This document shows positions 1-12,007 of a stretch of DNA of 64,000 nt, in pieces. The DNA is from Macrotis lagotis (taxonomy: Eukaryota; Chordata; Mammalia; Peramelemorphia; Peramelidae), in assembly GCF_037893015.1 (NCBI RefSeq), contig NC_133658.1:140907822-140971821 (forward strand). Direction: 5' to 3'. The number at the start of each line of letters is the position of its first letter. The stretch's first letter is position 1. The notes beneath the pieces were generated by a model. The model ran no database searches, had not been told where the DNA came from, and saw only the letters and a list, made by a program, of their open reading frames with translations. Position numbers and translations under genes: made by a program.

Positions 1-724
1 AAAATCTATAATAACTAAGTAAACACAACTTTTTAAAATTATCTAAAATTTATAACCAGAGTTAAGTGATTCGATCTTGTTCATAAGTAGCCAATCAGAG
101 GCAGGATTTGGACCTAAGTGTTCCTTATGCTCAGAACAATTTTTTTCTCTCTACAACATCAAGTTTTTTCTATTTTTGTCATTATAGAATATTTAACTCA
201 TGACTTTGGTTTCCATTTTTTGATAGAATACCTGAATCTTTCTCTTCCCCCCCCCCCCCCCCCAATAGCTATGTGTGACTATGAGAGCTGGACTACAAGA
301 AAAGCTGAGCACCAAACAATGCTTTTGAATTGTGGTTCTGGAGATGACTTTTGAGAGTCCCTTGGAAAGCAAGAAGGTTGGGGAAGGTAGAAACAAGGGT
401 AGATTATAGCAGGAACTTGCTTGAATTCTCCCAAATTCTCCACACAATTATAAAATAATGCCTCAAAATGAATTCTGCAGCAGCAACACTAACAAAAGGA
501 TGGGGTGAAACAGGTTTCTGGCACAAGACAACTTAAAAGGTTGGCAAAAAAAGTCTGACTTACTTAGGTAAAAAGGATATACAGTCCAGTGGAAAAAGCA
601 TCCAAGCAAATCAGCTACAAGACTCCAAGCCCTGACTTGAGGACTTCACAGCCCCACTGCAACAGGGAGACCCCATACATCTGGTGCAAGAAGTTTGAGA
701 CAATGCCCTTTCTACTTGAGGGGC
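1..724. other. Intergenic DNA, no gene seen
   Basis: AT-rich sequence with no recognisable gene or well-preserved repeat. A run of C at about 246-263 is the only simple tract. Short open frames here are not supported by any protein similarity I can see. Confidence 0.5.
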
Positions 725-890
725 AAGAATTGGAGTCAAAGGGCCTGGTTTCAATTTCCACTTCTGCCAAATACTACTTGAGTGACAAGTCACTTAAGTT
801 CTGAGGACTTCATCTGAAAATAAGGGAGATCAACTAGTTGATCTCTGAGATTTCCCTCTAGCTCTAACACTATGACTTATGGTCCTATCC
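725..890 (+). repeat. MIR SINE (old)
   Basis: The order of motifs is that of a MIR: a head reading 'ggagtcaaagggcctggttt', then a core with 'gtgacaagtcacttaa', then a 'catctgaaaataagg' stretch corresponding to the usual 'catctgtaaaatggg'. It is diverged, with no target-site duplication visible. Confidence 0.6.
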
Positions 891-929
891 ATCACTGAAA
901 GACACTGAATGATCAAATCACTATTAATT

Positions 930-1440
930 AGGGAAATACCAATTAAAGCAATTCTAAAATCCTGCCATCTCCACATTCAAGAGAATGACATGGATGATAA
1001 ATAGGGAAAATGATCAATGCTAGAGGAATCTGTAAGAAAATAGATTCATTCCTGTGAATGAATACAATGATTAAAGAAAGTAAACTATCCATACTTCTTG
1101 ACCTAATAATGTCACTGGTAGGCCTCAACCAAAAGAGCAAAAATTTTTACAAATTATTTACAAATTTGCAATTATTTATAAAAATATAACTTTAAAAAAT
1201 ATAAGAACTTTGATCAATAAGATCATCAATCTTGATTTCAGAGGGCCATTGTCCTCTTTCCTCTTGGCAGAGAAGTGGCAGACTATAGGTGGGGAATGGG
1301 TCATATGTTGTCAGACATGGTCAGCATGTTGAATTGTTTTGATTAACTGTACTTTCTTATTATCAGAGAGAATTCTAATAAGGGAGATAAATGGGAAGTG
1401 AAATAATGTTTAAGAAACATCAATAAAATATTTTTTTAAA
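930..1440 (+). repeat. Old L1-type 3' end (degenerate)
   Basis: The segment begins with sequence like the end of an L1 ORF2 (attagggaaataccaattaaa, compare 11097-11116 in the full-length L1). It then has a 3'-UTR-like stretch with 'ccagagggccat'-type sequence and ends in 'caataaaatattttttt'. It is heavily diverged with internal loss, and the family assignment is by eye. Confidence 0.45.
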
Positions 1441-1494
1441 AAGAAATGAAAGCCTTTTATGAAAGAAGTGAAAGCTATATGTAAGTAGCATGTA

Positions 1495-1735
1495 CACTAT
1501 GTAATAACCCAAATTCCTAAAATGCTTTAATATATGACAAGCACTTTCATCATTTACAACCCTGAGATGTATATAATACAGATATCTTCATTACCTTTAT
1601 TCTATAAATGAAGACATTGACTTTCAGAGAGGCAAAAAAAATTTGCTTAAAATCATAGAATTGGCAAATACCAGAACCAGTATTCAAACCCATGACTCTT
1701 CATCCAAGTTTAGCATTCTTTCTGCTATCTTTCAG
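1495..1735 (+). repeat. MIR3-like core SINE (old)
   Basis: Motif order resembles the marsupial MIR3-like SINEs: 'gcactttcatcatttacaaccctgagatg', a 'tctataaatgaagacattgactttcagagag' block, and a tail with 'ccagaaccagtattcaaacc'. It is diverged and the boundaries are approximate. Confidence 0.5.
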
Positions 1736-1779
1736 TCACTGCAAAACTTTTTGCATCTATCCCTTCTTTTCTTCTTCTA

Positions 1780-2116
1780 TCACCACTACCTTAGTTGAGA
1801 TATTACCATGTGGATTATTAGGGCAGCTTCCCACTGTCCTCCTGCCTCCTCCACTCTCTCCAGAATTCTTCCAGAGTCCCCTTTCTAACCTTGCTTTGAT
1901 CTTGTCATTCTCCCATTCAAAGATGGGTCTTCAGTGTCTATTGAATAAATATCACTCTCTTTGATATGGCATTCAAGGACTGCTGCAATCTACCTACCTT
2001 TCCAGCCTCCTGAACCTCTCCTGTTCTCATCCTATTTGCATGTCTGTGACTTTGCTCATACTTGTCCCCAGCTCTAGAATTCTACTATGCCTCCCTTATT
2101 GGACCAAAATTTTATT
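1780..2116 (+). repeat. L2 LINE fragment, 3' region
   Basis: The text follows the non-LTR L2 element near its 3' end: 'ctgcaatctacctacctttcc', 'cctcctgaacctctcctg', and 'catgtctgtgactttgctcat' correspond to the 'tacctctccagcctc ... tttgcac' part of L2. There is no intact frame. It abuts the MIR at 2117. Confidence 0.5.
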
Positions 2117-2170
2117 GTGGAAAGAGCACTGAATTTGGAGTCAGAAGTCCTATATTAAAATTCTGCCTCT
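2117..2170 (+). repeat. MIR SINE, left half (split by L1)
   Basis: Left half of a MIR, with 'ggaaagagcactgaatttgg' followed by 'agtcagaagtcctatatt'. It stops at 'aaattctgcctct' and resumes after the L1 at 4394 with 'gacattgtgtggtctttggc'. Joined, the two halves give the normal MIR motif order. The last 13-14 bases are the left copy of the L1 target-site duplication. Confidence 0.85.
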
Positions 2171-4379
2171 ATCAACAAACATTATATGCAATGGGGATAG
2201 GCTTGAGGCATTCCGAATAAAATCAGAGGTGAAACAAGGATGCCCATTATCATCACTACTATTCAATATCGTATTAGAAATGTTAGCTTCAGCAATAAGA
2301 GAAGAAAAATAAATTGAAGGAATTAGAATAGGGAAGGAGGAGACAAAACCCTCATTCTTTGCAGATGACATGATGATATACCTAGACAATTCCCAAAAGT
2401 CTCCTAAAAAACTACTAGAAATAATTATCAACCTTAGCAAAGTAGCAGAAAATAAAATAAACCCTCATAAATCCTCAACATTTCTATATATGACTAGCAA
2501 GATACAGCAGAAAGAGCTAGAAAGAGAAATCCCATTCAGAGTAACCTCAGACAATATAAAATACCTGGGAGTCTACCTGCCAAGGCAGACTCAAAAACCT
2601 TTTGAAAACAATTAAAAAACTCTTCTCATGCAAATAAAATCAGATTTAAATACCTAGGCAAACATCAACTGTTCATGGATAGGTCGAGCTAATATAATAA
2701 AAATGAGAATTCTACTAAAACTTGTTTAGTGCCCTACCAATCAAAATTCCAAAAAATTACTTTAATGAGTTAAAAAAAGTTGTAAGTAAATTCATATGGA
2801 GAAATAAAGTGTCAAGAATTTCCAGGGATTCAATGAAAAAAAGTGCAAAAGAAGCTGACTTAGCCTTACCAGATCTAAAATTATATCATAAAGCATTGAT
2901 CCTCAAAACTAGTATTAGCTAAGAAATAGAGTCATAGATCAGTGGAATAGACTAGGTACAATAGCAAGAAATGATTATAGTAATCTGCTGTTTGATAAAC
3001 CCAAAGAGTTCAGCTATTGGGATAAAAACTCTCTCTTTGATAAAAACTGTTGGGAAAATTAGAAGTTAGTATGGAAGAAATTTAAATTAGACCAACACCT
3101 CACACCCTATACCAAGATAAGATCCAAATGGATACAGGATTTAGTCATGAAAAACAATATTATAAGCAAACTAGAAGATCAAGGAATAGTTCACCTGTCA
3201 AATCTATGGAAAGGGAAACAAGATAGAGAACATCATTCCAAACAAACTAGATAATTTTGACTACATTAAATTAAAAAGCTTTTGCACAGACAAAACCACT
3301 GTAACCAAGATCAAAAGAAATGTAGTAAATTGGGAAACAATTTTGCAACTAGTATTTCTGACAAATTGAGTCAAATTTTCAAAAAAACAAGCCATTCCCC
3401 AATTGACAAATAGTTAAAGGACATGCAAAGGCAATTTACAGATGAGGAAATCAAAGCAATCCATAGTCACATGAAAAATTGTTCCAAATCATTACTTATT
3501 AGAGAAATGCAAATTAGAGCATCTCTGAGATACCACCTCACACCTCTCAGACCGGCCAACATGACCAGAAAGGACAATGATCAATGTTGGAAGGGATGTG
3601 GGAAATCTGGGACACTAATACATTGTTAGTGGAGCTGTGAACTCATCCAACCTTTCTGGAGAACAATTTTAGTATTATGCTCAAAGGGCAACAACAATGT
3701 GCATACCCTTTGACCCAGCAATACCACTACGGGGTCTATACCCTGAAGAGATTATGAAAAAGGGTAAAAATATCACTTGTACAAAAATATTTATAGCAGC
3801 CCTGTTTGTGGTGGCAAAAAATTGGAAATCAAGTGAATGTCTATCAATTGGGGAATGGCTTAACAAACTATGGTATATGCATGTCATAGAACACTATTGT
3901 TCTATTAGAAACCAGGAGGGATGGGAATTCAGGGAAGCCTGGAAAAATTTACACGATCTGATGCTGAGTGAGATGAGCAGAACCAGAAAAACATTGTACA
4001 CTCTAACTGCAACATGGGGGTCATGATCAACCCTGATGGACTTGCTCATCCCTTCAGTGAAACAACCAAGAACAATTTTGAACTATCTGCAATCCAGATA
4101 GCTGTATCCAGAGAAAGAATTATGGATTTTGAACAAAGACCAAAGACTGTTACCATCAAATTAGGAAAAAAAGCATTATTTTATTATGTAATTTTACTAT
4201 CTCATACTTTATTTTTATTCCTTAAGGATATGATTTCTCTGTCATCACATTCAACTGAGATCAATGTATAACATAAAACCAATGTAAACACTAACAGAAT
4301 GTCTTCTATGGGAGTGGAGGGAAGGAAAGCAAGAATGGGGGGGGAAATTGTAAAACTTAAAATAAATAAACTTTTTAAA
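2171..4379 (+). mobile_element. 5'-truncated L1 (3' 2.2 kb of ORF2 plus 3' UTR)
   Basis: This is an L1 (LINE-1) retrotransposon that moves by target-primed reverse transcription. It lacks its 5' UTR, ORF1, the endonuclease and the first part of the reverse transcriptase. It begins at the equivalent of about 9727 of the full-length L1 in this window and keeps the rest of the RT region and the C-terminal part. The motif around the catalytic site reads FADD in the open frame at about 2355-2370. The frame is broken by several stops and shifts, so it is dead. It ends in 'aaaataaataaactttttaa'. A direct repeat of 'aaattctgcctct' flanks it (ending at 2170 and at 4393), which marks one insertion into a MIR. 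Confidence 0.93.
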
Positions 4380-4393
4380 AAAATTCTGCCTCT

Positions 4394-4490
4394 GACATTG
4401 TGTGGTCTTTGGCAAATCACTAACCTCAATTTCCTCATTTGTAAAATAGGACATTTGGATTAAACAATCTCTGTTATAAAACTATAAACC
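4394..4490 (+). repeat. MIR SINE, right half (split by L1)
   Basis: Right half of the MIR that begins at 2117. It carries 'gtggtctttggcaaatcac', 'ctcaatttcctcatttgtaa' and 'ataggacatttgg', which are core and tail motifs of MIR. The insertion point is the middle of the element. Confidence 0.85.
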
Positions 4491-4514
4491 TATATGCTTC
4501 CATCACTAAATCTT

Positions 4515-5199
4515 TTCTTCTTCAGAATGAACATACCTAGGTCTTTCTATTGAGATAATCATAAGATTTCTGTTGATTTTGCTATTGATATGTTCAATCA
4601 TGTTGAGTATTTTTCTAATATTGAACCATCCCTGTGTACCTGATATAAATCCTACCTGATCACAATGTGATATCTTAGTAATAACTTGCTGCAATCTCTT
4701 TGCTAAAATTTTATTTAAGATTTTTGCTTCAATATTCATTAAGGAGATTGGTCTATAGTTTTCTTTGTCTGTTTTGGTTCTTCTTGATTTAGGTATCAGC
4801 ACCATATTAGTGTCATAAAAGAAATCTGATAGAATTCCTTTTTCTCCTATTTTTAAAAAATACTTTATGTAGAATAGAAATTGATTGTTCTTTGAATGTT
4901 TGGTAGAATTCACTCGTAAATCCATCTGGATCTGGAAACTTTTTCTTAGGGAGTTTATTGATGGTTTCTTTAATTTCTTTTTCTGAAATAGGGTTAAATA
5001 ATTTATTTCCTTTTCTGTTAATTTGGGCAGTCTGTATTTTTGTAAATATTCGTCCATTTCACTCAGGTTATCAAATTTATTGATGTATAGTTGGGCAAAG
5101 TAGCTCCAAATTATTTCTTTAATTTCCTTCTCATTGGTAATTAGTTTGCCCTCTTCATTTTTTGATACTGGTAATTTGGTTCTCTTCTTTCTTTTTTTT
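4515..5199 (-). mobile_element. Antisense L1 host fragment, part 1 (RT N-terminal region)
   Basis: Read on the minus strand, this is L1 ORF2 from the linker into the reverse-transcriptase start, with open stretches containing [10 protein letters not shown] and a DQVGFI motif typical of L1 RT. It matches the plus-strand L1 at about 8950-9610. The element is interrupted at 5200 by the full-length L1 and continues at 12008. At its left end it breaks off inside the RT domain, so the catalytic FADD part, the C-terminus and the poly(A) tail are missing; I see no target-site duplication for this break. Disrupted and non-functional. Confidence 0.9.
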
Positions 5200-5214
5200 A
5201 AATAAGATTAACCA
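5200..5214. repeat. Target-site duplication, left copy (full-length L1)
   Basis: The 15-base 'aaataagattaacca' here is repeated exactly at 11993-12007. Removing one copy and the L1 between them restores a continuous antisense L1 sequence. Confidence 0.95.
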
Positions 5215-5992
5215 GACTTCTGGCCAAGATGGCGGAGAGAAGACAGGCACAGTTCTAAAGTCTCCTGATCTCTTCCCCATCTATCACATGAAACAAACCT
5301 CTTAGAGGAAGTCCAATCCAGAAAACCCAGAAAGAAAAGACAGAAGAACAACTACCTCAGGATTTGTCTCTTGTAGCAGCCTTGGATGAATCCGGGCAGG
5401 TGAGTCTGGGCTCCAAGGGAGGATCTGCCCCAATCAGCCAGTTTAACAGCTGAATTGGAACCGGGAGTCTGAGAGCCCGAGAGTGGACCTGCTGGATCAG
5501 CGGTGGGGCTGGACGAAAGGGGCTTGGGTCTGCAGGGAAGCAGAGGTGCTGGTGTTGGTGCTGTCCCCCTGGAGCTCCAGGACCAGGCTGTGGGAAGTAT
5601 TCTGGTGCAGGAGAACAGCAGACACCATCCCTAGGCTTCTAGGGGCTGAGAAACTCTGAGGGCATGCCTCCATTGCACAGAGGCCTCTCCTCAAACAAAG
5701 GCAAATTACTTCTGCCTCAGGCCCAGGTGTGTGAGCAAAAGAACCAGCCCAGCTGAGGAATGACCTCAGGCCAGGGTAAAGCCCACCATTGATTAAAGGC
5801 AAAAGAATTCAATAGTTCCAACTCCTGCCTTCTGGCAAAGGGAGAAGGCTTCTCAACCAAGGTCACAGACACTCCAGAGAGGGCAACCAGCACCTCCTAC
5901 TGGCCAGCCAGAGAAACTGCACTCAGTAAAGCCTTTAGAGATCCCAAGCGCAGGTGAACCAGCCCCCCCCCCCAACTCAAGGTCTTAGCATA
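5215..5992 (+). promoter_or_regulatory. L1 5' UTR / internal promoter
   Basis: The 5' UTR is GC-richer than its surroundings, as expected for an internal pol II promoter of L1. Within the first 25 bases is 'caagatggcgga' (5225-5236), a match to the YY1 site that sits at the 5' end of L1 elements and sets the transcription start. A 10-12 base C run lies just before ORF1 at about 5964-5973. Function here is inferred from the family; no activity can be read from the sequence. Confidence 0.7.
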
Positions 5993-7051
5993 ATGAAGAA
6001 GGGTCAGCGGAAAGGTGGCTCCATAGAAAAATTCCTGGAAGGGAAAGACCCCAACTCAGAGAGACCTGGAACCTCTGAGGAGAATACAATCTCATCTCCG
6101 GCACAGAAAGACTTCCTTGAAGAAATAAGGAAGGAGCTTAAAAATTTGGGAGAGACAATTAATACCTTAGAAAGTACAATTGGACAAACACAAAAGGAGA
6201 ATAAATCTCTCAGATCATCAATTGGACAATTACAAAATGAGAATAATTCTCTCAGATCCTCAAACAAGCAAATGCAAAAAGAAATTAATTCTCTCAAAAC
6301 CTCAATTGGTCAAATGGAAAGCTCTTTCAAAAGTAGAATTGACCAATTGGAAAAGGAGTTCCAAAAGGTTAATGAAGAAAACTCCTCCCCCCAAAAAATA
6401 ATGGAGTCTACAGAAACTAATGGCTCCATGAGACAGCAAGAGTCAGTTAAACAAAATCAAAAAACAGAAAAAGTAGAAGCAAATGTAAAATACCTCATCA
6501 ACAAAACCATTGACCTCGAGAATAGATCGAGAAGGGGCAACCTGAAAATTATAGGACTTCCTGAAAACATTGAAGAGAAAAAAAGCCTGGATTTAATATT
6601 ACAGTATCTAGTGATGGAAAACTGCCCTGATATCATGGAATCGGAGGGCAAAGTGGTTATTGAAAGAGTACATCTATCCCCACCAGAAAAAGATCCTAAA
6701 ATGAAAACACCAAGGAATGTTGTGGCCAGCCTGCAGAACTATCAGATAAAAGAGAAAATCCTATAAGCAGCCAGAAAGAAACAATTTAAATATCAAGGAG
6801 CCACAGTAAGGATCATGCAGGACCTGGCTGCATCAACTTTAAGGGATCAAAGGGCCTGGAACGAGATATTTCGGAGAGCACGGGAGCATGGAATGCAGCC
6901 AGGAATCTACTTTCCTGCAAAGCTGAGCCTACTCTTCCAGGGAAAAAGATGGACATTTAACAAAATGGAAGAATTCCAAAAATTTCTGATGGAAAGACCA
7001 GAGCTAAACAGAAAATGTGGACATCAAATAGGAGGTTCAAGAGACACATGA
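5993..7051 (+). pseudogene. L1 ORF1 (RNA-binding chaperone), broken by one stop
   Basis: ORF1 protein coats L1 RNA and forms trimers. I place the start at the ATG at 5993; the frame is open further upstream but has no earlier ATG. Residues about 62-110 form a coiled coil built from three 14-residue repeats with Q..K/N..N.S/LR spacing, visible as 42-base repeats in the DNA. An RRM-like domain follows (basic patch NRSRRGNLKIIGLPE near residue 178), then a C-terminal RNA-binding domain with a YFPAKLS motif. A TAA at 6764-6766 cuts the frame just before the C-terminal domain. The frame is open again after it to 7051, so this is a single nonsense change; only about 257 residues could be made. Confidence 0.9.
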
Positions 7052-7860
7052 AAAAGTTAAAAAAAAGGGGGGCGGTAAAAGAAAAAAAATGCAATCCAGT
7101 AAGTTGAAATTGGCTAAACCCCAGCATGGGGGTTAAAAAAAAAAAGATTCTCATAAACCTTGAGAGATGTAACTCTAACAGAGAGAATACACCTAGCCAG
7201 GAATGATGGACATTCATGACCTATCCATGAGACTACTATCCAATGGGATATAACTGGCTTTAACCCCACTTGGGAGAAAGACTCTAATAATTCTCAGGAA
7301 TTTTGATTCTATTCGACAGAATGTACAGAACTAGAAGGGACAGACACTCAGTATTTTCTATGACTTAGACAGAAGGATCTAAAAAAAAACACTACTGCCC
7401 TAAAAAGGGGGACAGGAAAGAGATGGGACAAGGGAGGGGACTGAATGGGGTAAATCTCATTACACTAAGAGGTACAAAAAACCTAAGATAATAGTGGGGA
7501 AGAAGGGAGCAGAGGAGAAACCCCTGAATCTTCTTCTCATCAGATTTGGCTTAGAGTCAACCTACACATACTCAGTTAACTTATAAAACATCTAACCTTT
7601 CGAGTATTAAAAGGGGAAAAGGGGAGGGGGGATGGAGAAAGGGAAAGGGAGTGGGGGAAATAAGGGGAAATAACAAAAGGAAGGGAAGGGAAAAGGGAAA
7701 AAGGGAAAGGGGAAAGAAAGGGGAGGGTGTGATATAGGAGGGCAAAAACACTGAAGGGGGTGATTTTCAGAAACAAGAGACTGGGGAATATGGATAAAGG
7801 GGGGGGGAAGGGGGGAAAATACAAACAGGGAAGGTAGCACAGAGGGCAATAAAGAATTAG
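7052..7860 (+). other. L1 inter-ORF spacer, purine-rich
   Basis: No coding frame. The part from about 7600 to 7830 is almost pure G and A on the plus strand, including runs of seven to nine G. The same spacer appears reversed as C/T-rich DNA in the antisense host L1 (about 13800-14020), so this is a shared trait of the family and not local sequence decay. Confidence 0.75.
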
Positions 7861-10800
7861 TAATCATAACCTTGAATGTGAATGGGATGAACTCTCCCTT
7901 AAAACATAAGCAAATAGCAGAATGGATTAAAAACCAGAATCCTACAATATGCTGCTTACAATAAACTCATTTGAAGCAGAGAGATACATATAGAGTAAAG
8001 GTAAAAGGGTGGAGCAAAATATATTTTGCTTCAGCTGAAGTAAAAAAAGCAGGAGTAGCAATCCTTATCTCAGACAAAGCAACAGCAAAAATAGATAGCA
8101 TTAAAAGAGATAAGGAAGGAAACTTTATCCTCCTAAAAGGTACCATAGACAATAAAGTCATTTCAATATTGAATATATGTGCACCCAGTGGGACAGCACC
8201 CAAATTCTTAGAGGAGAAGCTGAAAGAATTACAGGAAGACATAGACAGCAAAACTCTACTAGTGGGAGACCTCAACCTCCCGCTATCAGATCTAGATAAA
8301 TCGAATCATAAAACAAACAAAGAAATTAGGGAGGTAAATAGATTGTTAAAAAAATTAGATATGGTAGACTTATGGAGGAAACTGAATGGGGATAAGAAGG
8401 AATATACCTTTTTCTCTGCAGTACATGGAACTTATACAAAAATTGACCATGTAATAGGACACAAAAACCTAATGATCAACTGCAGAAAGGCAGAAATAGT
8501 GAATACATCTTTCTCAGATCACAATGCAATAAAAGTTATATGCAAGGAGATAGAGACCCAGAACAAATTGGAAACTGAATAACCTCATTTTAAAAAATGA
8601 GTGGACCAAAAAACAAATTATAGAAAGAATTTTATCCTAGATAATGATAATAATGAAACAACATACACAAACCTATGGGATTCATTCAAAGCAACTCTTA
8701 GGGGATATATTATAGCTCTAAATGCTTATATGAATAAATTGGAGAAAGAGGAAATCAATAAACTAAACATGCAACTAAAAAAATTATAGAAAGAACAAAT
8801 CAAAAGTTCCCAATTAAGTACCAAATTAGAAATTCTAAAAATTAAAGGAGAAATTAATAAAATTGAAAGCAAAAAAAACTATTGAATTAATAAATAAAAC
8901 CAAAAGTTGATATTATAAAAAAACCAATAAAACTGATAAACCTCTGGTCAATTTGATTAAAAAAAAGAAAGAAGAAAACCAAATTGCTAGTATCATAAAT
9001 GAAAAAGGTGAACTCACCACCAATGAGGAGGAAATTAAAGTAATAATTCAAAACTATTTTGCCCAACTCTATGCCAATAAATTTGATAATCTAAGTGAAA
9101 TGGATGAATATTTACAAAAATATAAGTTGCCCAGGTTAAATGAAAAAGAGATTAAATACCTAAACAACCCTATCTCAGAAAAAGAAATTCAGCAAGCCAT
9201 TACTGAACTCCCTAAAAATAAATCTCCAGGGCCTAATGGATTCACAAGTGAATTCTACCAAACTTTTAAGGAACAATTGGTTCCAATCCTATATAAACTC
9301 TTTGGAAAAATAGGGAAAGATGGAACTCTGCCTAACTCTTTCTATGAAACTAATATGGTACTATTACCTAAACCAGGAAGAGTTAAAACAGAGAAAGAAA
9401 ACTATAGACCTATCTCCCTGATGAATATAGATGCAAAAATCCTAAATAAAATCTTAGCAAAAGGATTACAACAAGTCATCACTAGGATAATACATTATGA
9501 TCAAGTAGGATTTATTCCAGGAATGCAGGAATGGTTCAATATTAGGAAAACTGTTAATATACTCAATTATATCAACAACAAACCTATCAGGAATCATATG
9601 ATCATATCAATAGATGCTGAAAAAGCTTTTGACAAAATACAGCATCCATTCCTATTAAAAACACTAGAGAGTGTAGGAATAAATGGACTGTTCCTTAAAA
9701 TAATTAGCAGTATCTATCTGAAACCATCAACAAGCATTATATTCAATGGGGAGAGGCTAGAGGCATTCCCAATAAGATCAGGGGTCAAACAAGGATGCCC
9801 ATTATCACCACTACTATTTAATATTGTATTAGAAATGTTAGCAGCAGCAATTAGAGAAGAAAAAGAAATTAAAGGAATTAGAATTGAGAAGGAAGAGACA
9901 AAACTCTCAGTCTTTGCAGATGACATGATAGTCTACCTAGAGAATCCCAAGAAATCATCTAAAAAACTACTGGAAACAATTAGTAATTTTAGCAAAGTTG
10001 CAGGTTATAAAATAAACCCTCATAAATCCTCAACTTTTCTATATATGTCTAGCAAGAAACAGCAGGAAGAGCTAGAAAGAGAAATCCCATTCAAAGTAAC
10101 CTCAGACAATATAAAATTTTGGGGAGTCTATTTGCCAAGACAGATTCACAATCTTTTTGAAAACAATTATAAAACACTACTCACACACATTAAATTAGAT
10201 TTAAATAACTGGGCAAATATCAACTGCTCATGGATAGGTAGAGCTAATATAATAAAAATGAGAATTCTACCAAAACTAAACTATCTGTTTAGTGCCCTAC
10301 CAATCAAAATTCCAAAAAATTACTTCAACGAGTTAGAAAAAATTGTAAGTAAATTCATATGGAGAAATAAAAAGTCAAGAATTGCCGGGAGCTTAATGAA
10401 AAAAAGTGCAAAAGAAGGAGGCTTAGCCCTACCCGATCTAAAATTATATTATAAAGCATCAGTCATCAAAACTGTTTGGTATTGGCTAAGAAATAGAGTG
10501 GTGGACCAGTGGAATAGACTAGGTGTAAAAGCAGGAGCTGTTTGATAAACCCAAAGAGTCTGGCCACTGGGATAAAAACTCCCTCTTTGATAAAAACTTC
10601 TGCGCTAATTGGAAGTTAGTATGGAAGAAACTTAGATTAGACCAACACCTCACACCCTTTACCAAGATAAGATCCAAATGGTTACAGGACATAGACATAA
10701 AAAAACAATACTATAAGCAAATTAGAAGATCAAGGACTAGTCTACCTGTCAGATCTATGGAAAGTGGAACAGTTTATGACTAAGGAAGAGTTGGAGAACA

Positions 10801-11618
10801 TCACCAAAAACCAATTAGATGATTTCAATTACATTAAATTAAAAAGCTTTTGCACAGATAAAACCAATGTAACCAAGATCAAAAGAAATGTAGTAAATTG
10901 GGAAATGATTTTTACAACTAATGATTCTGACAAAGGACTCATTTCTAAAATATACAGAGAACTGAGTCATATTTTTAAAACAAAAAGCCACTCCCCAATT
11001 GACAAATGGTCAAAGGATATGCAAAGGCAATTTACAGATGAGGAGATCAAAGTAATCTATATCCACATGAAGAAATGGTCTAAATCATTAATTATTAGAG
11101 AAATGCAAATTAAAACTTCTCTGAGGTACCACCTCACACCTCTCAGATTGGCCAGTATGACCAGAGAGGATAATGATCATTGTTGGAAGGGATGTGGGAA
11201 ATCTGGGACACTATCACACTGTTGGTGGAGCTGTGAACTCATCCAACCCTTCTGGAGAGCTATTTGAAACTATGTCCAAAGGGCAACAAAAATGTGCATA
11301 CCCTTTGACCCAGCAATACCACTACTGGGTCTATACCCTGAAGAAATGAGGAAAAGGGGTAAAAACATTACTTGTACAAAAATATTTATAGCAGCCCTGT
11401 TTGTGGTGGCAAAGAATTGGAAATACAGTAAATGTCCTTCAATTGGGGAATGGCTTAGCAAACTGTGGTATATGTATGTCATGGAACACTATTGTTCTAT
11501 TAGAAACCAGGAGGGATGGGATTTCAGGGAAACCTGGAGGGATTTGCATGAACTGATGCTGAGTGAGATGAGCAGAACCAGAAAAACACTGTACACCCTA
11601 ACAGCAACATGGGAATGA
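7861..11618 (+). pseudogene. L1 ORF2 (endonuclease + reverse transcriptase), broken
   Basis: ORF2 normally nicks DNA and reverse-transcribes L1 RNA. The endonuclease starts with TLNVNGMNS; later motifs GDLNLPLSDLD, KIDHVIGHK and SDHNAIK are present. The codon for the catalytic Glu in the CCLQ(E)TH motif is a TAA stop at 7962-7964. Further damage: a shift near 8560 leading to stops at 8580 and 8604; an added base in the A-run near 8870 and a TGA near 8907; a loss of roughly 16-20 bases near 10535 relative to the L1 at 2171; and a TGA at 11265. The longest open part (8953-10545, 530 residues) holds most of the RT, with an FADD catalytic motif near 9913-9924. The C-terminal region has the C..CG..G.L.HC zinc-knuckle-like pattern near 11180-11225. 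Confidence 0.92.
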
Positions 11619-11992
11619 TGTTCAACCTTGAAGGACCTGCTCATTCCATCAGGGCAACAATCGGGAACAATTTTGGGCTGTCTGCCAAGGAGAGTACCAT
11701 CTGTATCCAGATAAGAAGCTGTGGAGTTTGAACAAAGTGCAAGGGCTATTCCCTTTAATTTAGAAAAAAAACAGATAGCTTATTGTCTGATCTTGTTACC
11801 TCTTAGACTTCTCTTCTCTTTAAGGATATGATTTCTCTCTCATCACACCCAATTTGGATCAAGGTACAACATGGAAACAAAGTAAAGACTGACAGAGCGC
11901 TCTCTGTGGAGGGGAGGGGGGAGGGAAGCAAGACTGGGGGAAAAATGTAAAACTCAAATAATATCTTTAATAAAAATAAATTTAAATTAAAA

Positions 11993-12007
11993 AAATAAGA
12001 TTAACCA
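11993..12007. repeat. Target-site duplication, right copy (full-length L1)
   Basis: Exact copy of 5200-5214, directly after the A-rich tail of the full-length L1. Confidence 0.95.

Larger units (their letters stand above)
5215..11992 (+). mobile_element. Full-length L1 retrotransposon (inactive)
   Basis: A complete LINE-1 about 6.8 kb long: 5' UTR (5215-5992), ORF1 (5993-7051, with an internal stop), inter-ORF G/A-rich spacer (about 7052-7860), ORF2 (about 7861-11618, with several stops and frameshifts), 3' UTR with a G-rich stretch at about 11911-11941, an AATAAA at 11969-11974 and an A-rich tail. A perfect 15-base target-site duplication flanks it. It is full length at the 5' end, which is unusual since most L1 copies are truncated. 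The number of disabling changes in both ORFs says it cannot move by itself. It sits inside an older antisense L1. Confidence 0.95.

Noticed and set aside
2171..5199. The plus-strand L1 (2171-4379) and the antisense L1 (4515 on) as the two arms of one 5'-inverted (twin-primed) L1
   Set aside because: The order is wrong for twin priming, since the plus-strand part with poly(A) comes first, and it has its own target-site duplication inside a MIR.
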